This document shows, in pieces, positions 36,246-44,903 of a stretch of 64,000 nucleotides of DNA. The stretch is taken from contig NZ_VUYS01000003.1 of assembly GCF_008389435.1 (NCBI RefSeq), forward strand, positions 1 to 64,000, written 5' to 3'. Both the position numbers and the translations under genes were made by a program. Source of the DNA: Candidatus Nitrosocosmicus agrestis (GTDB lineage: Archaea > Thermoproteota > Nitrososphaeria > Nitrososphaerales > Nitrososphaeraceae). The notes under the pieces are model-generated. The model worked only from the letters and a program-made list of their open reading frames with translations, did no database searches and was not told the DNA's origin. How positions within the stretch are numbered: position 1 is the stretch's first letter; each line of letters starts with the position of its first letter.

Positions 36246-36343
36246 CGCCCGGGCCGGGATTCGAACCCGGGTCAAGGGAGTGACAGTCCCCCATACTGGA
36301 CCGGATTATACAATGCCTTCTTGCATTTCTATACTACCCGGGC
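36246..36343 (-). tRNA. tRNA-Asp (anticodon GTC) with an intron in the D loop
   Basis: On the minus strand the ends GCCCGGG / CCCGGGC form the 7-bp acceptor stem, with G as discriminator base. The anticodon arm GGGGA-CTGTCAC-TCCCT gives anticodon GTC, and the T arm CCGGG-TTCGAAT-CCCGG is perfect. The D arm is interrupted: GTATAG is followed by ~26 extra bases before GGTCCAGTAT. Removing them gives the common tRNA-Asp D arm. The extra segment contains a 4-bp stem (ATGC...GCAT), so it is most simply an intron spliced at a bulge-helix-bulge. The exact splice sites are uncertain by a base or two. Confidence 0.93.
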
Positions 36344-36459
36344 ACTACCTTTTCCTGATTATAAAACTAATTAAAACGTTTTGTTTTTAAATTTTATTCC
36401 AAAAAACTGGATGTTTTATACTTTTTCAAGTTTAAATCCAAGTACATTCAACCTATTTT

Positions 36460-37269
36460 ATGCTCAGTCAGGCCGATGATGATTTTCAATCAGTTTTTTT
36501 TGAACTAGCAGGCGATCTGAGGATATATATGTTGCTAAAACTATCCGTTAAACCTTACAGATTATCCCAACTGGCTGCGGACCTAGACGCTACAATGCAA
36601 GAGTCACATAGAAATATCAATCGTTTAATCGATTCGAAACTCGTAAAAAAGACTGGTGAGGGAGAACTGTTGTTAACCCCTTACGGTGAGATAATTGTAT
36701 CACTTATTCCAAATTTCAATTTCCCATTTAGGCATAAAGATTATTTTCAAGAACACACTCTCAGCAATTTACCATTAAAATTCGTTCAAAGAATCGGTTC
36801 TTTGAATAATTGTGAGGTCGTAATCGGTGTGATGGCTGTGCTCCAGAGATGGAAAGCAGTGTACAACAACTCTCGCGAATATATAAAGGAAGTAATTTCT
36901 CAAGTTCCAATTGATCTTATCGAAACAATCGCAGATCGTGTAAATAATAATGTAAAGTTTTCATATATTTTTCCGTCTGATGTCGTAATACCAAGAGGTA
37001 GAAATGAAATCTTAAAGAAATTGGGGTGGAAGAACTTGGTTTCAAAAGGGATAGTGGAACGACGAATGGTCGATAAAGTCAATATTGTCACGGTATTTAA
37101 TGAGAAGGAATCATGTTTGTCGTTTCCAACTCTTAAAGGGGAACCAGACTTGAATATAATGTTTTATAGCAAGGATGAATCCTTCCACGATTGGTGTGTA
37201 GATTTTTTTGAATATGAGTGGGACAAAGCCAAGTTATTTGACGAATCTAAACTAGGTCCTGAGATTTAA
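36460..37269 (+). CDS. Winged-helix transcription regulator with FilR1-type domain
   Basis: 269 residues. An ArsR-like winged helix (about 15-75: LKLSVKPYRLSQLAADLDA, then HRNINRLIDSKLVKKTGEG, then the wing ELLLTPYGEI) precedes a ~180-residue domain. The pattern of the second domain (IGVMAVLQRWKAVYNNS, VKFSYIFPSDVVIPRG, GIVERRMVDKVNIVTVFNEK, DWCVDFFEYEW) resembles the FilR1 or DUF1724 middle domain of archaeal regulators. It probably senses a metabolite. Target genes are unknown. The tRNA-Asp lies upstream in the opposite direction. Confidence 0.72.
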   Translation: MLSQADDDFQSVFFELAGDLRIYMLLKLSVKPYRLSQLAADLDATMQESHRNINRLIDSKLVKKTGEGELLLTPYGEIIVSLIPNFNFPFRHKDYFQEHTLSNLPLKFVQRIGSLNNCEVVIGVMAVLQRWKAVYNNSREYIKEVISQVPIDLIETIADRVNNNVKFSYIFPSDVVIPRGRNEILKKLGWKNLVSKGIVERRMVDKVNIVTVFNEKESCLSFPTLKGEPDLNIMFYSKDESFHDWCVDFFEYEWDKAKLFDESKLGPEI

Positions 37270-37306
37270 TGTAATGAAGGATGGTAGTGCCTTTATAAAT
37301 ATCACC

Positions 37307-37318
37307 TTTTTATATATG
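37307..37318 (+). promoter_or_regulatory. TATA box of the Lrp-sensor-domain gene
   Basis: TTTTTATATATG, centred ~25 bases before ATG 37338, predicts transcription starting at the initiation codon (leaderless). Confidence 0.5.
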
Positions 37319-37337
37319 TTCAAATATTACTTGGTAT

Positions 37338-37568
37338 ATGCCAGAAGCTTTTGTGCTTATGAATGCAGAATTGGGAAGTGAGGAATCTATTGTTAATGAA
37401 TTAAAAAGGATAGATTTGGTAAAACATGTTTATCAAGTTTATGGTGTTTATGATATAGTTGCACTTGTAGAAGGTGAAAGCATGGATAAAGTCAAAGAAA
37501 CTATAACTTGGAAGCTACGAAAACTGAATGGTGTTAAATCTACACTGACTATGATTGTGATGGAATAA
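37338..37568 (+). CDS. Stand-alone AsnC/Lrp ligand-binding (RAM) domain protein
   Basis: 76 residues made only of the ACT-like RAM domain: MPEAFVLMNAELGSEESIVN, VKHVYQVYGVYDIVALVEG, then VKETITWKLRKLNGVKST and a final strand TLTMIVM. The DNA-binding HTH of full Lrp proteins is absent. Such proteins form rings that bind amino acids and may associate with full-length Lrp regulators. No Lrp gene is adjacent. The TATA box is at 37307. Confidence 0.88.
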   Translation: MPEAFVLMNAELGSEESIVNELKRIDLVKHVYQVYGVYDIVALVEGESMDKVKETITWKLRKLNGVKSTLTMIVME

Positions 37569-37662
37569 TTATGTATTATTTTTTTAATTGACTTGTATAA
37601 AAAAATTCTGGTGAAATATTGTTACAGCAACTTTAATCTATTTCTTTATTTTTTAATTTATT

Positions 37663-37851
37663 ATGAAATTATTCTCAAAAAAGAATAAGAAAGAGAAAAC
37701 TAACAAGGCAGAAATGCAGCCTCATCAAAAGAAGTGTCAATATTGTGATATGGTTTTTGATGATGAGGATCGATTAAAGCGTCATACTAGAAAGGCACAT
37801 AATGATAAAAATGGTGATATGCCCAATTTTAATCCGTTTGGCCCAAGTTAG
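37663..37851 (+). CDS. Single C2H2 zinc-finger protein
   Basis: 62 residues. A Lys-rich N-terminus (LFSKKNKKEKTNK) is followed by one complete C2H2 finger, KKCQYCDMVFDDEDRLKRHT plus RKAH (C-x2-C-x12-H-x4-H), and a Pro/Asn tail. The basic start suggests nucleic-acid binding. It resembles the two-finger protein at 27334. It lies ~100 bases after the Lrp-sensor gene and ~40 before the rhomboid gene on the same strand, but different promoters may be used. Confidence 0.75.
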   Translation: MKLFSKKNKKEKTNKAEMQPHQKKCQYCDMVFDDEDRLKRHTRKAHNDKNGDMPNFNPFGPS

Positions 37852-37892
37852 TTCTAATATGATTTAAATTTGATTCAAAAGCAGTACTGAAT

Positions 37893-38912
37893 ATGTTTCC
37901 TATTCATGATGATACCCCAAGAATGAATGGGCGGCCGTATGTTAACTACGGTTTGATTGGATTAAACATTCTGGTGTTCATATATGAGGTCATACTAACT
38001 TCAAATTTTGCCAATAGATTGGCAGTAATCGAATTGTATTCAAATTATGGTTCAATCCCTAACCTAGTACTATCGGGTGAAAACTTGGGGTCGTTATTTA
38101 GCTCTATGTTTATGCATGGAAGTATTGCTCATCTCTTGGGTAATATGTTTTTCTTATATGTCTTCGGTGATAATCTGGAAGATCGTTTTGGTCATTTTAG
38201 GTATTTAATACTATATCTCTTCTGGGGAGTGTTGGCTTCATTTGCTCATGGTATATATGCAATTTCAACAGGAGATGGAAATATCCCAGCTATAGGCGCG
38301 TCGGGAGCTATATCAGGAGTACTCGGGGCATATTTAATATTCTTTCCTCACGCAAAAATTCATACTATAATTTTTGCATTCTTTATTACCACTGTTCGGA
38401 TACCGGCAATAGCTTATATTCCGTTTTGGTTTATTATGCAACTCGTATTTGCCATTATTGGTCAATCGGGAGGGGTGGCATATCTAGCACACATTGGAGG
38501 TTTCATGATTGGTCTCTTGTCTGCTTATTTGTGGAAGCTCATTCACAATATACAATCTGGCACGTCACTTTATCAAAGACATAATTATCGACCTAAACCT
38601 TCATCTCACAATTTTAATACTATCTCTACCCGGAAATATTCCAACTCTAATCACGAAAGTTCAAACGAAAATATATCTCATCCGGAGGTGATTGTTGGTG
38701 AAAATTTTGTAGACATCATTTTCGAAGCTAAATATATTAGCGATGTAGGTCAGATAGAGGTCGAATTTAATAAAACCACGAAAACATTGTATATTCGTGA
38801 TACAAACTCAAATATTATTACCTCCGTAATTGTCCCAGGCGAGAATTTGAAGAAATATATGGTCTCAAATTTTTCAGCCAAAAATGGGATAATAAAGATA
38901 AGAATAATCTAA
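37893..38912 (+). CDS. Rhomboid-family intramembrane serine protease with C-terminal soluble domain
   Basis: 339 residues. Six or so membrane helices hold the rhomboid marks: FMHGSIAHLLGNMFFLYVFG, catalytic Ser in GASGAISGVLGAYL and catalytic His in AHIGGFMIG. Rhomboids cut membrane proteins within the bilayer. After the last helix (near 220) comes a ~40-residue Ser/Asn/His linker, then a beta-rich domain of ~70 residues. That domain ends NLKKYMVSNFSAKNGIIKIR, which recalls the Hsp20/ArsA C-terminal sandwich. That identity is a guess, but archaeal rhomboids usually lack such a tail. Confidence 0.85.
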   Translation: MFPIHDDTPRMNGRPYVNYGLIGLNILVFIYEVILTSNFANRLAVIELYSNYGSIPNLVLSGENLGSLFSSMFMHGSIAHLLGNMFFLYVFGDNLEDRFGHFRYLILYLFWGVLASFAHGIYAISTGDGNIPAIGASGAISGVLGAYLIFFPHAKIHTIIFAFFITTVRIPAIAYIPFWFIMQLVFAIIGQSGGVAYLAHIGGFMIGLLSAYLWKLIHNIQSGTSLYQRHNYRPKPSSHNFNTISTRKYSNSNHESSNENISHPEVIVGENFVDIIFEAKYISDVGQIEVEFNKTTKTLYIRDTNSNIITSVIVPGENLKKYMVSNFSAKNGIIKIRII

Positions 38913-39013
38913 ATTTCAGAAATTGGGAGTAAATAATGCAGTAAGAAGACCGCCCTATCTGATAACAAGATTTTATTAATCAAGTGTTTTCTGGGAATAT
39001 GAAGATTGAAAAG

Positions 39014-39027
39014 AAACTTATATAAAG
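39014..39027 (+). promoter_or_regulatory. Promoter (BRE/TATA) of the Rieske-cytochrome b genes
   Basis: AAACTTATATAAAG contains a purine-rich BRE-like start and a strong TATA box. Its centre is about 41 bases before ATG 39062, which predicts a transcript start ~15 bases upstream of the gene. Confidence 0.55.
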
Positions 39028-39061
39028 ATTTATAAGATATCTTTCTGCATTTTTGGTTATA

Positions 39062-39676
39062 ATGTCTCAACGACAACCTCCAAAAGTTGACGGAGGAAAA
39101 ATTTCCCGTAGAGATTTTTTAAAGTTGCTTGCTGCTGCAGGTACGGTCATGACTTTTACACCATTTGTAGAATGGGGAAAATTTCTGCCCAATCCGAGAG
39201 AATCGAATGAGGAAAGATCTAAGGTTGTTTTACCTGATGGAAGCCAAGCAAATGTTAATACTTTTAAGGTTAATCACGCTGAAGCAGTGGTTTATCCTCT
39301 GTCAGAAGATCCTGTATTAAATGAGGAGGCCTTTAGGACCTGGCAATTCATTCGTCTTCCACCAGAGTTAGGTGGTGAAAAGAATGATGCAACTGCGTTT
39401 CGTATGTATAGTATGGTTTGTTTGCATCTTTGGTGTTTGTGGAAATATTGGCCCGAAGATGGAAGGAAACGTGGGGAGTGCCCATGTCATGGGTCAATGT
39501 ATGATCCATTAACCGGAGAAGCCTTTGCGGGACCTGCTTCATTACAAGCTCCTCCCTCAAACGTGTTACCAAGTTTGGATTTAGAAGTAGATGACGAAGG
39601 TAATATATGGATAAAACCTCCTAATTGGTCGCCATCCGGAAATGGTGTAGTAGGATATGGGCGTTTCCTCGCTTAG
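39062..39676 (+). CDS. Rieske iron-sulfur protein of complex III
   Basis: 204 residues from ATG 39062 (the frame opens at TTG 39053). The N-terminus has a twin-arginine signal (SRRDFLKLLAAAGT) that doubles as a membrane anchor. The [2Fe-2S] cluster ligands are in CLHLWC (C-x-H) and CPCHGS (C-x2-H), with the usual disulfide Cys. It delivers electrons from quinol in the bc-type complex to a periplasmic-side carrier. Its end overlaps the cytochrome b start by 20 bases. In ammonia oxidisers the acceptor is thought to be a plastocyanin-like protein such as the one at 41548. Confidence 0.93.
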   Translation: MSQRQPPKVDGGKISRRDFLKLLAAAGTVMTFTPFVEWGKFLPNPRESNEERSKVVLPDGSQANVNTFKVNHAEAVVYPLSEDPVLNEEAFRTWQFIRLPPELGGEKNDATAFRMYSMVCLHLWCLWKYWPEDGRKRGECPCHGSMYDPLTGEAFAGPASLQAPPSNVLPSLDLEVDDEGNIWIKPPNWSPSGNGVVGYGRFLA

Positions 39677-41438
39677 TAGAGATAATAGCCTCGTAAGGCT
39701 GTTCAAGTGGATCTATGCTGGGTTCGATCGAACTATATTTATGGGATTAAAATTTACAATTCCTACCAAGTTTGTCAGTCCTTTGGGCTTTTTGGGGATG
39801 CTTACCTTTGTTGTTTTCATAATCTTGGGGATTACCGGTGCCTTTTTGATGCTGTGGTATGAGCCAATTTTGGATAGGGCTTGGGATAGTGTAGAAAAAA
39901 TTAACGACACCATTCCTTATGGTTTCCATATGAGAAATATCCACTATCATGCTTCAAATGCTATGGTGATGCTTGCTATACTTCATATGTATTATCAATT
40001 CTTTAGTGGTAGATACAAGATTAGAAATGAAATGCTTTGGGTCACCGGTGTCCTTTTGGGTGTTTTAACTATACTTGAAGCATTCACTGGATACGATATT
40101 ATCTTTAGTGAAAGAGCTGAATTGGCAATTTCTATAGCGGCGTCTTTGACCAATTCGATTCCTATACTTGGCCCAGATATGATGAACGCGTTCTTTGGGT
40201 CTGGATTTCATGATTTCGTGCTTAGATTCTATGCTTTCCATGTGTTCTTCTTGCCTATAGTACTGTTAGGGTTGATGGTAGTACACTTTCCAAGATTCTT
40301 GGTATTCGATGTGCCTATGGTCATGGCAGTAGCTGGAGCGATCATGCTTACAGGTGGGGTCTTTCCAATCGATTTGGGACTTAAATTCGATCCCAACGTA
40401 CCGCCTGGTATTACTGTACCCGAATGGTATTTGACAGGACTTTATGCATTTTTAAGAAGTGCGTTTGACAAATTTACAACCGGTGTAGCGTGGCCAGGGC
40501 TTTTTATTTTTACTTTGTTGATTATGCCTTTTATCGACAAATACAAAAAGTTCTCCTGGAAGGATCGGCCAATCATAAGTGCATTGGGCATTACTAGTAT
40601 AGCACAGATTATTGTTACAACCTACTGGGGGTTTTATATTGATCCAGATAGGACCAAGTCGTTGCTTGAAAGATTGATGATCGATCCAATATTTTTGTAT
40701 ACTGTAATGGTACTGCTCGTGCCACTATCATTTGGTTTTACGTATTTGATGATCAAGATAGCAAAGAATGCAGAGGCAAATGCGAAGAAACAAAAACCAT
40801 CTGAAAAGAATCCTATCCAGCTGCCGGCGAAGTGGTTATACATATTGTTTGTAGCTTTAATCGGATTTCAAGTATACTTGAATATAGCCGCTTATTATGC
40901 GGTCTTGGATGGTATGAAAAACTATTCTCTTTTCCTGATTGGTATATTAATGCTGGTCTTTGCCGGTATGTTCCATTTGTACAGATACGGCCGAGGATTA
41001 TCAAAATCTAATGTAGAGATTGTTACTACAAATAAACGAAAATTTATCTTCCCTTCCATTGGAGGTTCAAAAAGGAAATCTTTGGAGGACAGATCAACTT
41101 CTATGGATCCATCAAAAATTGGACCTACTGAGGACAACCCTCTCCTTTCATCAACTGAAAAGAAGGACATACCTGTACCAGAAATTGGGACACATAAAGG
41201 CGGTAAGTCATCTCCTATGTATTCAAAAGATACAAGTCCTACTGATACCAGAAATGCAGACATTGATTTACCCGAAAATAGTGTGAGCAAAACTAAGATT
41301 AATAAACAGAGTCAGACATCAAATTTGGATCAAAACGTGAGGAGTTTTCCATACGATAAATTAAATGACGGTCAAAAAAGAGATGATGCATTTGTTGAAA
41401 CCACTAGAGATGGGGATAAGTCTACTCCTGTTAGATAG
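39657..41438 (+). CDS. Cytochrome b (fused b6/subunit IV type) of complex III
   Basis: 593 residues. The N-terminal part has the two-heme four-helix bundle with His pairs in HMRNIHYHASNAMVMLAILH and RFYAFHVFFLPIVLLGLMVVH. The quinol-site motif PEWY follows near residue 260, then three or more C-terminal helices, so both halves are in one chain. After the last helix (about 440) comes a ~150-residue hydrophilic tail, rich in Ser, Lys and Asp with no fold recognised. The tail is unusual for cytochrome b and probably faces the cytoplasm. It is translated from an overlap with the Rieske gene. It works with Rieske and cupredoxin in quinol oxidation. Confidence 0.92.
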   Translation: MGVSSLSRDNSLVRLFKWIYAGFDRTIFMGLKFTIPTKFVSPLGFLGMLTFVVFIILGITGAFLMLWYEPILDRAWDSVEKINDTIPYGFHMRNIHYHASNAMVMLAILHMYYQFFSGRYKIRNEMLWVTGVLLGVLTILEAFTGYDIIFSERAELAISIAASLTNSIPILGPDMMNAFFGSGFHDFVLRFYAFHVFFLPIVLLGLMVVHFPRFLVFDVPMVMAVAGAIMLTGGVFPIDLGLKFDPNVPPGITVPEWYLTGLYAFLRSAFDKFTTGVAWPGLFIFTLLIMPFIDKYKKFSWKDRPIISALGITSIAQIIVTTYWGFYIDPDRTKSLLERLMIDPIFLYTVMVLLVPLSFGFTYLMIKIAKNAEANAKKQKPSEKNPIQLPAKWLYILFVALIGFQVYLNIAAYYAVLDGMKNYSLFLIGILMLVFAGMFHLYRYGRGLSKSNVEIVTTNKRKFIFPSIGGSKRKSLEDRSTSMDPSKIGPTEDNPLLSSTEKKDIPVPEIGTHKGGKSSPMYSKDTSPTDTRNADIDLPENSVSKTKINKQSQTSNLDQNVRSFPYDKLNDGQKRDDAFVETTRDGDKSTPVR

Positions 41439-41547
41439 GGATAGAGATTTATTCATAATCCCATGCTGCGAATCAGTGATTAAAGTAGAAGTTGGATATT
41501 AAATGAGAAATAAAATATTTATTATTGTTAGGAGGAGTACCTAACAA

Positions 41548-42024
41548 TTGGAAAGAACTAAGAAACAGTCTCAGATTGGTGGAATTAGTATTATTTCCTT
41601 TATAGTAATTGTGACGATTAGTTTGGCTTATTATCAATTCGTTTTTACACCTGCGATGAATGCAAAACCTGAGGTAGCCGCAGAAGTTTTGAATCCTCCT
41701 GGTTCAACAGAAATCTCGATCGCGGAAGGGTCATCACAACCATCAAATCCTATCTTCTTTACACCTAAAGAGGTTCGTGCTACATTAGGTGAATCCAATA
41801 AAGTGATTTGGACCAATCATGATGTAACTGCCCACTCTGTAACAACGGATGATAATTATGTTGACCCCACTAATGGTAGATTTGACACTTTGTCTACAAT
41901 CGGTTTAATTCCTCCACAGGGTACTTTTGACTTCACTTTTACCCAAGAAGGAGACTATCTATATCATTGTGAACCTCACCCGTGGATGACTGGAAAGGTG
42001 TCTGTCACAGAGAGCTTTTCTTAG
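41548..42024 (+). CDS. Membrane-anchored cupredoxin (plastocyanin-like)
   Basis: 158 residues starting TTG 41548. One N-terminal helix (about 12-31) anchors a blue-copper domain outside the cell. Copper ligands are His in HDVTAHSVTTDD, and C-x4-H-x2-M-like spacing in YLYHCEPHPWMTGKVSV (Cys, His, Met). It probably accepts electrons from the Rieske protein, since it follows cytochrome b by 110 bases. A GGAGGAG ribosome-binding site (41532-41538) precedes the start by ~10 bases, supporting TTG. It is convergent with the next gene. Confidence 0.88.
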   Translation: MERTKKQSQIGGISIISFIVIVTISLAYYQFVFTPAMNAKPEVAAEVLNPPGSTEISIAEGSSQPSNPIFFTPKEVRATLGESNKVIWTNHDVTAHSVTTDDNYVDPTNGRFDTLSTIGLIPPQGTFDFTFTQEGDYLYHCEPHPWMTGKVSVTESFS

Positions 42025-42032
42025 TTATCAAA

Positions 42033-42425
42033 TTATTTTTTTATTTTAATATATTTTACATCCGAGGCTATTTCTTTATGTTCTTGGATTAGCGTAACTC
42101 TAAATTTCACATTTGTAAAGTCCTTTTTGGGTATATGTTTTGTAACTATTCTAAATTCAAAATTTTTAGGATCCTTTAATTCCTTTTTCATAATAGACAT
42201 TCTTGCATAAGGGTAACTTTTTTTCTTACCTTCTATCTCTGTATATGTAAACACATCAGAAGAGTCTTCAATTTGAGAGTTAATGCTAATACTATCATAT
42301 CTTCCATCATAGTTGATTGAAATATTTCCTGTCGTTTCTTGATCTGGTATTATGACTGTATCTTTAAATTCAAGAGTTATGGTTTTATCTTTTACTTTGT
42401 TGTTGGCAGGCCTGATCTTCTCCAA
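42033..42425 (-). CDS. Uncharacterised beta-rich protein
   Basis: 130 residues. Strand-rich pattern: KDKTITLEFKDTVIIPDQET, GNISINYDGRYDSISINSQI, YARMSIMKKELKDP, FEFRIVTKHIPKKDF, VKFRVTLIQEHKEI. This gives at least seven strands and reads like an arrestin-like or immunoglobulin-like sandwich. There is no signal peptide, so it would be cytoplasmic. Its stop lies 8 bases from the convergent cupredoxin stop. No named family. Confidence 0.55.
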   Translation of the reverse strand: MEKIRPANNKVKDKTITLEFKDTVIIPDQETTGNISINYDGRYDSISINSQIEDSSDVFTYTEIEGKKKSYPYARMSIMKKELKDPKNFEFRIVTKHIPKKDFTNVKFRVTLIQEHKEIASDVKYIKIKK

Positions 42426-42503
42426 TTTATATTGATTTTTTGTAACGGTCTTTTTTATTTTTATGGATTATGAAGATTTCTAGAATTTTCAATTAAAATA
42501 TCA

Positions 42504-43130
42504 TTAAAGATTTTTCCATACTCTTCTTTCACGATCAAATACAAATATGAAAAGATGGATTTGACTAAAAGTGCTTAATTGATTAGCATAGATATCTGTG
42601 TTTAAAGGTTCACAATTGATCTCATCGGTTAGGGGTGGTGATTTTACGATCTTATTTAACACGTCAGTAAGGTTTTCAATGGTTATCTCTATCCTTTCTA
42701 GTCCTTTAATGAAATCTGTATCTCTTTTTTCCACGAGTAAAAAAATTAACTTTCGACAAAATAATAATTCCTTCTCTACCTCATCGTATTGGAGTTGTCG
42801 TTGCTCAATAATTTTCTCATTGCCTTGAGTTGACAGTGCTATTGTATCCTCAAGGTATTCTGTAATAGTTATCTTTAACTTTAGACCTTTATTTCCTCTT
42901 CTTTTTTTGATGTTTTTTGTTATCTCAACAAGTTCGCTCCATTTTTCCATTGGAATGGATCCGAAGAAATCTTCTGCGCTATTTTTGATAAATTCTATTT
43001 CTAAAGTACTAGCAAAATCGGGGGTTTTCGAGACATTGGTTTCGATTATATCATGATTATTGAATATGCTATTAATGGTTTCTATTTCGCCTAGGGAAAG
43101 ACCCCAATGATTCAGCATGATTTGATACAA
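42504..43130 (-). CDS. Uncharacterised protein
   Basis: 208 residues with Met1 and Met5 (MLNHWGLSLG) as possible starts. The second half is helical (YDEVEKELLFCRKLIFLLVE, GLERIEITIENLTDVLNKI), the first half mixed. There is no signal peptide or membrane span. No family recognised. It is followed after ~80 bases by another minus-strand gene and is ~57 bases before the next upstream one, so the genes from 43463 to 42033 may form one transcript. Confidence 0.55.
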   Translation of the reverse strand: MYQIMLNHWGLSLGEIETINSIFNNHDIIETNVSKTPDFASTLEIEFIKNSAEDFFGSIPMEKWSELVEITKNIKKRRGNKGLKLKITITEYLEDTIALSTQGNEKIIEQRQLQYDEVEKELLFCRKLIFLLVEKRDTDFIKGLERIEITIENLTDVLNKIVKSPPLTDEINCEPLNTDIYANQLSTFSQIHLFIFVFDRERRVWKNL

Positions 43131-43187
43131 CTAACGAAATTACTTAATAAAAAAAGGAAAATGTGAGTATTATTAAAGCCTCGCTCC

Positions 43188-43463
43188 TTACCAATGGTGT
43201 TTTTCGTCTGGCATTAATCCTATCTGTTCTTTTTGGAAATATTTCTCTAATTCTTGGGTCCATTTCTCCTTTGCAGCTTGACCCCCAAGACCTTTTCTCC
43301 TTAACCAAAATGAAATTGCACTCAGTAAGAACACTGCAAATAACATAGTTCCAACTATGTAAATCATTACATCATAGAATAAGGGGTCGTATTGGGGCCC
43401 GATTTGTAGGCCAAAGTTTTGGAACATACTACCTGCTTGAGACACTACATTTAACAAGCTCAT
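43188..43463 (-). CDS. Single-span membrane protein
   Basis: 91 residues with one hydrophobic helix (about 33-50, MIYIVGTMLFAVFLLSAISF) followed directly by a Lys/Arg-rich stretch (WLRRKGLGGQAAKEKW) and an amphipathic helix (TQELEKYFQKE). By the positive-inside rule the C-terminal part lies in the cytoplasm. This looks like a small subunit of a membrane complex or a membrane tether, but no family is recognised. A TATA-like ATATATAT upstream on the minus strand (about 43490) supports expression. Confidence 0.6.
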   Translation of the reverse strand: MSLLNVVSQAGSMFQNFGLQIGPQYDPLFYDVMIYIVGTMLFAVFLLSAISFWLRRKGLGGQAAKEKWTQELEKYFQKEQIGLMPDEKHHW

Positions 43464-43580
43464 TATATTATGAGCCTGACAACTAAGATATATATATTTT
43501 GGTTGCTTGTTTATCTAAACTCGCATTATCTTGAGCTGTCTTTGCCTCGCTCTGCAATACCTAAATATAAAATCTGACAA

Positions 43581-44903
43581 TTATATGATTTCCTTTAAAT
43601 TTCCCATATAACTTTGGAGCACCTCTGGTATCCTAATTGTGCCGTGCTCAGTTTGATAGTTTTCCAAAATGGCGACTAAGGTTCTCTGTACTGCTACTAG
43701 TGTGCTGTTCAATGTATGAACAAAATTAGTCTCTTCATTTGGATTATTTCTATATCTAATCTTAAGTCCTCTTGCTTGATAATCGGTGCAATTTGAACAT
43801 GAACAAATCTCTCTAAATGCCATCTGAGCTGGAAACCATGCTTCAATATCATAGGTTTTCGCAGAGACTTTGCCCAGATCTCCACTACATAAAACAATAG
43901 TCCTATATGGAATATCTAACATCTGATAGAATCTTTCAGTAACTTTTAAGAGTTTCTCGTGTTCTTTCCACGACTCTTGTGGATCGCAGAATATGAATTG
44001 TTCTATCTTGTCAAATTGGTGGACTCGAAATAAACCTTTCATGTCTTTACCGTGTGCTCCAGCTTCTTTTCTGAAACATGGGCTAATTGCAGCATATCTA
44101 ATTGGAAGTTTTTTACCCTCTAAAATTTCATCCATATGCATAGAAGCCATTGGATGTTCGGAAGTACCTATAAGATAAAGATCTTCATTTTCTATTTTAT
44201 ATATGGTTTCTTCGAAATCGCTCAAAATTACTGCTCCTTCCATCGCTTCTTTTCTTATCAAATATGGTGGTTGAATTATTGTATAACCCTCTTTTGACAA
44301 ATAGTCGAGAGCAAAGGTGGATAATGCTAGACCTAATTTCACAAGTTCATTTTTGAGGAAATAAAAACGCGCACCTGAAATTTTCCCTGCTCTCTCTAAA
44401 TCTACTAAATCATGGGCATAAGCGATTTCGATGTGACCTTTATCTCCTAATCCGCCACTTTTTTTACTTACTTTTGCCTCATCTGCATGTAATCTCGTAT
44501 CGTATATTTTCGAAGTGTTCCCACTAAAATTACTAAGAATGACATTATGATTTTCGTCTTTTCCAATGGGTACACTCTCATGTGGAAAGTTTGGGATACT
44601 CTTGATTAATGTAAGATAAAGTTGTTCGTTATCTTTGTATTCTTCCTCGAACTTTTTGATTGTAGATCCAATGTGCTCCATCTCTGCAACACTGTTTGAA
44701 ACATCTTTGTTATTTTTTTTCTTTAACGCGATTTCTTTCGCTATTTTATTCTTTTGTTGTTTAAGTTTTTGTAGTTCTATGATTAGAGAACGTCTTTTTT
44801 TATCTGTTTCAAACAGCTTATCAGTTTGAAATTCCACATTTCTTTTGATTAGCATATCTCTAATTGCGTCAGGATTCTCTTTGATTATTTTGGAGTCAAT
44901 CAT
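43581..44903 (-). CDS. serS: Seryl-tRNA synthetase
   Basis: 440 residues. The N-terminal tRNA-binding coiled-coil arm (about 30-105) is followed by the class II catalytic core: motif 1 around GARFYFLKNELVKLG, motif 2 CFRKEAGAHGKDMKGLFRVHQF and the anticodon-independent motif 3 near the end with the R-x-P-E-V-L-Q element. This is the ordinary bacterial/eukaryotic-type SerRS, not the methanogen type. It charges tRNA-Ser. Its start overlaps the upstream pcc1 stop by 8 bases, giving an operon rps15-recJ-pcc1-serS. Confidence 0.95.
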   Translation of the reverse strand: MIDSKIIKENPDAIRDMLIKRNVEFQTDKLFETDKKRRSLIIELQKLKQQKNKIAKEIALKKKNNKDVSNSVAEMEHIGSTIKKFEEEYKDNEQLYLTLIKSIPNFPHESVPIGKDENHNVILSNFSGNTSKIYDTRLHADEAKVSKKSGGLGDKGHIEIAYAHDLVDLERAGKISGARFYFLKNELVKLGLALSTFALDYLSKEGYTIIQPPYLIRKEAMEGAVILSDFEETIYKIENEDLYLIGTSEHPMASMHMDEILEGKKLPIRYAAISPCFRKEAGAHGKDMKGLFRVHQFDKIEQFIFCDPQESWKEHEKLLKVTERFYQMLDIPYRTIVLCSGDLGKVSAKTYDIEAWFPAQMAFREICSCSNCTDYQARGLKIRYRNNPNEETNFVHTLNSTLVAVQRTLVAILENYQTEHGTIRIPEVLQSYMGNLKEII

